Assembly: GCF_023053635.1 (NCBI RefSeq)
Contig: NC_086182.1
Location: 2,989,001-3,053,000, forward strand
Origin: Elgaria multicarinata webbii
Taxonomy: Eukaryota > Chordata > Lepidosauria > Squamata > Anguidae
DNA: 64,000 bases
Direction: 5' to 3'
Positions 57,949 through 64,000 of the stretch are shown piece after piece (within the stretch, counting starts at the first letter, position 1; every line of letters begins with the position of its first letter). A model generated the notes under the pieces. It did not search any database and had not been told where the DNA came from. It worked only from the letters and a program-made list of their open reading frames with translations. A program made the position numbers and the translations under genes.

Positions 57949-58090
57949 CTAGCTCAGCCTTCCTCAACCTGGGGCGCTCCAGATGTGTTGGACTGCAACT
58001 CCCAGAATGCCCCAGCCAGCCGGCTGGGGCATTCTGGGAGTTGTAGTCCAACACATCTGGAGCGCCCCAGGTTGAGGAAGGCTGAGCTAG
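57949..58090. mobile_element. Palindromic MITE, almost perfect 142-bp inverted repeat
   Basis: CTAGCTCAGCCTTCCTCAAC at 57949 is exactly complementary to the right end at 58071-58090. Over arms of about 69 bp I see one mismatch (TGCAACT against TACAACT) and a 4-bp asymmetry at the centre. Outer bases CTAGCT are shared by both flanks. By far the best-preserved copy of this family here. Confidence 0.93.
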
Positions 58091-58994
58091 CTCATTTCAT
58101 TTTTCTAAGAAGATTCACACAGCCAAGTTGACCCCTTTAGAGATTTCTTTGCATTTTTACATTTCTGCAGACAACCCCCCCTTTTTTCTTTTTTTTTAAA
58201 AAGCAAGGTGTCTTCCTCCGTCAGCCAGGGAAGCCGCCATGTCGACTGAGATCTCAGGTCACACCTTTGTGGTATTCAGCAGTGGACAAAAAGCTTGATA
58301 TTTGCTTTAAAAGTGGTGGCTTAATTTCAAGAAAGGGAAGGGAGAAGAGGAAGGAGAAGGGGAGCAGGGCCACGACCAGACTCTGCCAAGGAGCCAGCTC
58401 CATCAGGATTTCACACACCCACCCCTCGAATGTCATCCAGCAATGGCTGCAGCAGAGGGAAAGAGGGGGGGGCACTCCGTCAGCGGAGAGACCAGCACCG
58501 TCCAGCTCCTTCTCTCCTGGATCTGTTTCGATCCTAGCTGGTCATTCTAAGAACTTTGGAGCCAAGAACTCGTGCCTAAGGATTCCTCCCCCCCCTTCCA
58601 CCTCCAGTGCTATAATAGAGCCCGGGGTTAACGCAGCACAGCATCTGCCACCCACACCCCCTCAGGCTTCCTTATTCGCTCTGAGTGTAGCTCCAATCCT
58701 CACAGTAGCTGGACGGATGAAATTAATTTTCCCAGCACCAAGACACTGTTCCCTGAAGTAATGCAAAGTCTTTGGGGATGGCTTGGCCTGGAAAGGGGCA
58801 ATAGAAACGATGAGCTGGACTAGAACTGCTCCTGGGGGAGGTAAACCTGCTAGACTAGAACTGCATTGCTGATACGGATCCACGGAGCTGTCTGCGCTTG
58901 GGGGCGGTGGCTAAGGAGACAGCCATGAGGAGCATTTCCACTTCGACATTTACTCCCACACCATTGCTCTCCCTTCCTTGTACGTTCAGAGACA

Positions 58995-59245
58995 CGGGCC
59001 TCATCTACATGAAGCAGGATATTGCACTATGAAAGCGGTACGAAAGCCCTATATAAGAGGCAGGAGCCACACTACCCCACATCATGATTGGAGTGCGCTG
59101 ACAACTGTTGGGGCCCATTGACACATACCCTATACTGCTTTCATACCACTTTCATAGTCTATATGCTGCTTAGTGTGGCTCCTGCCTTTTATATACCGCT
59201 TTCATAGTGCAATATCCTGCTTGGCGTAGGTTAGGCCTTTATCGA
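58995..59245. mobile_element. Palindromic MITE (CTCATCTACACCAAGCAG family), diverged
   Basis: CTCATCTACATGAAGCAGGA and CACTATGAAAGCGGTACGAA face CCGCTTTCATAGTGCAATAT and CCTGCTTGGCGTAGGTTAGG. Same family as 41379-41617. Confidence 0.83.
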
Positions 59246-59264
59246 TCTTTATAAGCCACTCGAA

Positions 59265-59412
59265 GGCCGTAGCTAGACATAAGGTTTATCCCAGGATCAT
59301 CCCGGGTTCGTCCCTCCCTGAGCGCTAGATGCCCTGTGTGGCACTTAGATGTACAGGTTTTACCCCAGGACAATTCTGGGATAAACCTTAGGTCTAGCTA
59401 TGACCTGAGAGT
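59265..59412. mobile_element. MITE with GTAGCTAGACATAAGGTTTA ends
   Basis: GTAGCTAGACATAAGGTTTA with TCCCAGGATCATCCCGGG faces TTCTGGGATAAACC and TTAGGTCTAGCTATGACC. Noncoding inverted-repeat element. Confidence 0.75.
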
Positions 59413-60232
59413 CTCATCTGAAAATTGCAGGAAAGACACTGTGAATAATAAAGAAAAGCAAGAACATTCAAGCAGACGTCTTGGAGGCTTTGATAAATAA
59501 CTTGTCTGCTGCTGACAAATGTTTTAGGTCAGCATGCATGCCTCTTTTAACTTTTAATTGAATGGACCATACTATTGTGAAACTGCAACCAAACCACCAT
59601 TTCCATTAGTATGATCATGTTGAAGTTTTCCTCATCTTGCCAGGAAAAACAAGTTAGGAATAAGATGTGCTGGTGCTTTGGCCTCAACTACTGTTTTCCT
59701 GGGAAATTTCCAGCTCCAAAACAGAAGGCAAAGTTGCATTCATGCAATTCCTTTGATCAAGCTCTCTCTGAACTCTCAGTACTTTCCCTGCACAGGTTTC
59801 CCTTCAACAGGTGTGTCAAGAAGCTATTCATAGGTTTGAACACACTGAATGAGGCATTGCAGGAGTCTACTCTACTGATCAATATATTCCTTGGCATGGG
59901 CTTGGCTCATGCCATGTTTTGCCCTTGGGCTGCAATTGCCTGTAGAGATCCACTTCCCTATTTTGTTTTTCAACACATTTTAGAGAATCAGCCAGAACAA
60001 GAATGTCCAGAGACACAAGCCTTTGTAACACTGATCCATGGAATTTTTTAACATATACACCCAAAATCTTTTACAGGTATATCTTTTACATGCATGTGTT
60101 AACATAACAAGAGCTGTTTCACACAACCCCAGATGTGTCATTGAATAACGCATATGACATGCATCTTTTAGGAGTATACCTAAAAACCCAGAGGTGCCTC
60201 AAAAAAAAACACCAAAAAAACACTGTGCACCA

Positions 60233-60352
60233 GCTTTTCCCAACCTGGTGCCCTCCAGATGTGTCAGACTACAACTCCAAGAACTCCTGACCATAGACCA
60301 TGCTGGCTGGGGCTGATGGGAATTGAAGTCCAAAATATCTAGAAGGTGAAGG
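60233..60352. mobile_element. Palindromic MITE, full length
   Basis: TTCCCAACCTGGTGCCCTCC and GTGTCAGACTACAACTCCAA face GATGGGAATTGAAGTCCAAA and TATCTAGAAGGTGAAGGC. Confidence 0.83.
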
Positions 60353-60835
60353 CTGCTAAACACACACACACTGGTCAGATAAGGAAGACCTGCTTCTAAT
60401 CATCCCAGCTCTTTCTCAGAGTGATTGTATAATATGTCTATTTTCAAAGCACATTAACTCCAGCACATTCCTAGGTGCACTCCTGTAAGTCTAAAGAGCA
60501 AGTGTGGCACAACGTGATGGCGCATCTGGGCTTGTTGCTGTGCTAACATAGGAAGTGGCCCTTAGTTTCAACTGACTTACAAGGGACGGGCCTTCAGCCG
60601 TTCCCCACTTGCCTATTCGCCTAATAAAGGCATTTTCAGAACACAAGCAGCAAAATTATCCCTACAATACTGAATTAATAAGTAAATTTGCTCTCTATTG
60701 CCAAAAGTTAGCGTGCATTCATTTTATATGATGTGACAATTCCAGCTAGAGCCAACTACAGTCAAGCTAGGAAGTGCTCACGCCTACCCCAAAGACATGG
60801 CACTCATCCAGAAGCGAACTTCTAGTTGGGGAAGG

Positions 60836-61322
60836 GGGCAACCTGTGGCCCTCCAGATGTTTTGGTGTACAACGCCCTCATCCCTTGCCATTGGCTGTGC
60901 TGGTTAGGGCTGATGGGAGAAGTAGAAAAGCCAAAACTGATTAGGGAACTGCCTGCATTTAAGAAAACACACAGGAAAGGGTTACCAAAACGTACAGTAT
61001 ACTTCTCACTTGATGCACAGAGAGGGGAGGGTGTCATTTTTAAACAGCCTTCCTCAGCCTGGAGCCCTCTGGATGTGTCGGTCTGCAACTTCCATCATTC
61101 ACGGCCAGCCTGGCCAACAGCTGCCAGGTGTGGGGAGGCTGCCTTTGGGCCTAGCCATGACCACGCTTCTGTGACAGGCGCCTGCTCTTCTAAGCAGGGT
61201 GCAAAGAGAACCTTGGGGTCCAAGCCAATGCTTTCAGGATCAAGCAGTCTAACGCAGGGCTGGGCGACTTGCTGCCCTCCGGATGTTTCAACCTAGAACT
61301 CCCAGCAGCCCTCGGCTGCGTA
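60836..61322. mobile_element. Three palindromic MITE remnants in a cluster
   Basis: Left-arm copies start near 60836 (CAACCTGTGGCCCTCCAGAT), 61048 (CCTTCCTCAGCCTGGAGCCC) and 61255 (GACTTGCTGCCCTCCGGATG). Right arms are short or lost. Between 60925 and 61040 is unrelated DNA. Confidence 0.65.
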
Positions 61323-62129
61323 GTCAAATGTAACGGATTACGGAAAGAAGATGACAACCACCATTTCAACCATCCTCTGCCTCTTCAAGCAGGTTCATCG
61401 AGTGACTGACTTGCAAGTGGGAATAGGCCACAATTCTCACAGGACACAATTCCCGTATCGCCTCAAACACAGCTCAGTTGCCTGTCCTCAAATGCAGAGA
61501 AGCAAGTCATACGTATGAACATTTGAAAACAACTGCGAACGCACCCAAACATTCTTGGAAGTCAGTATCTTTACCAACCTTACTCTACTCAAATTTAGCT
61601 TTCCCCCAAACATGTGGAGAAAAATGCAGAAGTAGGACGCACTGCGCCATCTTCTGACGCAGCTCCGTCACAAAGAGTGGGCAGTATCCAAGGGGCTTTA
61701 CGCAATTGACGAAGCGCTGGTGGAAGCAACCTCCAGCGCAATGCCAACAGCATAAGCTTGTGTGATGGGCTCCCCAGAAAACAGGTATCAGCTTGATGAG
61801 GCTTCAGCAGGAGACGTTGTCCAGCTGGATTGTACCCATACGTTTTACTTTGCTCAGTACAGATGAGAAGTTGTGCAGGACTTCTAGCTTGATTACTTGT
61901 TCAATGTGTGGACCGACTCCTTTGGAAACTATGTCTTTGACATGATGCAAGGCATTATGAAAGTTTCATCTGCAGCATTTGATCTATGGCACATTCACAC
62001 ATGCAAGTAACCACTTGAGGCTGCACTCATCAAGCATGTGCAAACCACCTGTAGGAGAAACGGACATTAGGACTGGTACCACCAGTGAGAACCTGACCCT
62101 GGATTTACTCTGTTTTTAACAGAGACTCT

Positions 62130-62262
62130 ATATCAAGAATCCACAACTTGCAGGCCTCCATATGTTGTTGGACTGCAATTCCCATCAACCCATTGCCTAT
62201 GGTAAGGGCTAATGGGACTTGCAGTCCAACGTTATCTGGAGGGCCACAAGTCGCCCAACCCT
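62130..62262. mobile_element. Palindromic MITE, full length
   Basis: AACTTGCAGGCCTCCATATG and GTTGGACTGCAATTCCCATC face AATGGGACTTGCAGTCCAAC and TCTGGAGGGCCACAAGTCG. Confidence 0.85.
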
Positions 62263-62705
62263 GTTCTACATAGCGGGCCACACAGAAACAGGACAAAATT
62301 CCCAAGGCATTCTGAAGCCTCGTAGGTACACGTTAGAAGTTTGCATCTTGACACTAAACCTGTTTAGGAAAGAAGTAATTCCCACTTAATTCAATGGCAC
62401 TTAGGAAGTAAGCAGTCTTCAACCATGTATTATAACTTAACGGAAACGCCTTGGGGAAAGGACTAGTTTAATAGTACTTATGTTATTCTAGGGTGCCATG
62501 AACAAGGATGGCACCATTTCAGTGACTCAGCACAGGTCTATTTTGCTCGCAATCTCTTTAAGGTAGCAAATTGTATGCTGGGAAAATCCTAAGGTTCATT
62601 GACAAGAAGATCTATAGCAGCAGATAAAGAGCCCATAAAAGACAGTGTTGCCTATCACATCACATCGGATGTGATACAGGGGGTGCATGCTCAGTTGGTA
62701 TAGGG

Positions 62706-62800
62706 CAGCCCTTCTCAACCAGATGCCCTCCAGATGTGATGCTGATCATCAAAGTTGCCTTCCAGGTGTGTTGGAATACAGCAGGCTGAGGAAGACAACA
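62706..62800. mobile_element. Palindromic MITE remnant
   Basis: CCCTTCTCAACCAGATGCCC and CTCCAGATGTGATG, then a CCTTCCAGGTGTGTTGGAAT block. Confidence 0.55.
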
Positions 62801-63154
62801 CAGAGACCCCATAGGTGTGCCAAGCATTCCACATGAACCTTTTTGTGTTGCGGGCACATTTGGCAATTTGATACACTGCCCCAGGCACCACCACAAAATG
62901 GCTTCCATGGGAGGCGTGGCTAGCTACAAAGGACAAGTAAGCTGCCGCAAAGATTCATTACAAGGCAGAGGTGGAGCCTGAGCCTCAACATGCTAAACAT
63001 GCTCCTTTGAAGCCACAGTTTTCTGCATCAACAGGAACTTATTTCACAGAAGGCGAACACTTCTTCTCTTCCTGCCAATTCATTCTTGCCCAATCTGTTT
63101 TTCTTTTACCCAGGCTCACCACCCATAGCCACACTCTCTCTAGGGACAGGCTGA

Positions 63155-63430
63155 GAAACTTGTGGCCCTGAAGAAGTTTTGGCCTATGACTCCCATCAGC
63201 CCTAGCCAGCAGAGCCAATGGTTGTAGTACAAAACATCTGGAGGCCAAAGTTGCCCACCTTGCAGGGCCTAGATTGGGGACGCACAACCTCTTTCAGCCC
63301 AAAAGCCAAATTTCATTACAGAGGAGCTCTCGAGTGGGTGGAGCTGAAGCCAAAAAGGGGTGTGGCTGGAATACCAAAAATGCCAACCTACTTTAGCTTA
63401 AAGTTCTTCCTGCCAGCCCTGAAGCCTCAT
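63155..63430. mobile_element. Palindromic MITE next to an AAAGAGGTTCTGCA-family repeat
   Basis: 63155-63262 reads TGTGGCCCTGAAGAAGTTTT and TATGACTCCCATCAGCCCTA, with GTAGTACAAAACATCTGGAG on the right. It abuts 63262-63430, an inverted copy of the repeat at 1020-1378 (GCACAACCTCTTTCAGCCCA, then GGGTGGAGCTGAAGCC). Confidence 0.7.
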
Positions 63431-63699
63431 TTCAACCTCTTAGAATGAGGGAAAACAGCCCAAGAGCTGGGAAACCACCCAACGATCGATGGCTGGGGGG
63501 AAGGGGTGGGGATGGGCCTTCTGTGGACACCTGGAGGGGCAGACGGCGGTTCTGCATCCCTGGCCTGGATTGAACATAACCCAAGACAGACCTTCCTCCT
63601 GCAGTACTGCACCAAGGTTCCCTGGAGCTCAAAAGTTTTGAGAACCACTGCTTTAAGGAATGTGTAGGTAAAATGGAAAACAATCTTAAAATGATTCAA

Positions 63700-63780
63700 T
63701 CAGGGTGCAATCCAAGCATGCTGAGAAAGCTGGGAGTTGCAGGAGTCGCTGCTGTCTAAGCATGCACAGGACACGCGCCC
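63700..63780. mobile_element. MITE of the GCAATCCTATGC family, diverged
   Basis: GGGTGCAATCCAAGCATGC and GAAAGCTGGGAGTTGCAGGA face CTGTCTAAGCATGCACAGGA. Related to 36590-36727. Confidence 0.6.
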
Positions 63781-63892
63781 TTACAAGGCTTGGACTCCTG
63801 ACCTCATTAATTAACAGAGCTGTTGGATTTCAAGAACAGAGGCTGGGAGTTTCAGGATACAGAAGATGAAGAGAATTCCCAGGAGAGCGAGA

Positions 63893-63917
63893 GAGTTGTT
63901 TGTTTGTTTGTTTGTTT
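63893..63917. repeat. (GTTT)n microsatellite
   Basis: About six GTTT units. Confidence 0.85.
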
Positions 63918-64000
63918 GGGGAAAAGTAAGAATTAGGTTTATGGATTGTACTCCCAAGTACAATCTTTATATCCAGATCTTTATATCTGATCTTTATATC

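Larger units (their letters stand above)
15660..64000 (-). other. TGFA: TGFA gene span (exons 2-6; exon 1 not in view)
   Basis: Five minus-strand exons with consensus splice sites encode the precursor of transforming growth factor alpha, a membrane-anchored EGF-receptor ligand released by ADAM17-type shedding. Intron sizes read from the splice sites are about 23.95 kb (intron 2), 1.94 kb (intron 3), 2.50 kb (intron 4) and 1.68 kb (intron 5). Exon 2 starts in phase 1 and needs a final G from exon 1, so the initiator exon must lie upstream, to the right. No CpG-rich segment with a signal-peptide ATG and a fitting donor was found between 49.2 and 64 kb, so the gene probably runs off the window. 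If exon 1 has the mammalian length, the precursor would be about 159 residues, as in mammals. Identification rests on recalled family sequence; it is very secure for exons 2-5. Confidence 0.93.
49222..64000 (-). other. TGFA: TGFA intron 1 (partial; runs off the window)
   Basis: Inferred because exon 2 needs an upstream exon and none was found. Stretches with no feature that I recognise are 49611-51019, 52983-54354, 54456-55782, 56321-57948, 58091-58994, 59413-60232, 60353-60835, 61323-62129, 62263-62705 and 62801-63154. A 146-codon plus-strand frame at 59611-60051 (with KKLFIGLNTLNEALQESTL) has no family that I know and is most likely chance. Confidence 0.65.

Noticed and set aside
1-64000. 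Endogenous retrovirus or LTR element
   Set aside because: No gag, pol or env-like blocks and no paired LTRs were seen; all reverse-transcriptase pieces belong to LINE families.

Overview
The window is vertebrate nuclear DNA, almost certainly from a squamate reptile (a lizard-type genome). The repeat content points there: CR1 and L2 LINEs, a third LINE group with a C-terminal zinc-knuckle-like end, a tRNA-derived SINE, and very many short palindromic hAT-like MITEs. I cannot name the species. Nothing looks bacterial. I saw no recognisable retroviral or LTR element, CRISPR array or functional tRNA gene.

The one host gene I can support is TGFA (protransforming growth factor alpha), on the minus strand. 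Five exons are visible: exon 2 (49168-49221), exon 3 (25097-25214), exon 4 (23012-23161), exon 5 (20400-20509) and the start of exon 6 (18713-18720 coding, then about 3 kb of 3' UTR down to roughly 15.66 kb). All splice sites are GT/AG. Exon phases join without a break, giving 145 residues plus one shared glycine codon, from the second half of the signal peptide to the C-terminal Val-Val and stop. Exon 1 (start codon and promoter) was not found and should lie to the right of the window, so 49222-64000 reads as intron 1.

Layout: 1-15.6 kb is intergenic DNA downstream of TGFA, filled with L2, CR1, a SINE, MITEs and microsatellites. 15.66-18.72 kb is the 3' UTR, with no transposon copy that I could recognise. 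18.7-25.1 kb holds introns 5, 4 and 3, with MITEs and one L2 tail. 25.2-49.2 kb is intron 2 (about 24 kb), with a 2.8-kb CR1, a LINE bounded by a 14-bp target-site duplication, an older CR1-type LINE, a hAT element that has suffered an inverted duplication, and a 33-unit, 31-bp minisatellite that starts 177 bp inside the intron from exon 2. 49.2-64 kb is intron 1, with a second hAT copy and dense MITEs.

The most unusual observations are two. First, the minisatellite beside the exon 2 donor keeps an exact 31-bp register through 33 units, and each unit carries an invariant CAAGGTCA nuclear-receptor-type half-site. Second, the hAT element at 43892-44738 contains an inverted copy of its own left end, its target-site duplication and 152 bp of flanking DNA, placed in the loop of the element's internal palindrome. 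That is a clear footprint of template switching at a hairpin. Both are readings by eye; repeat family names are from memory and no alignment was run.
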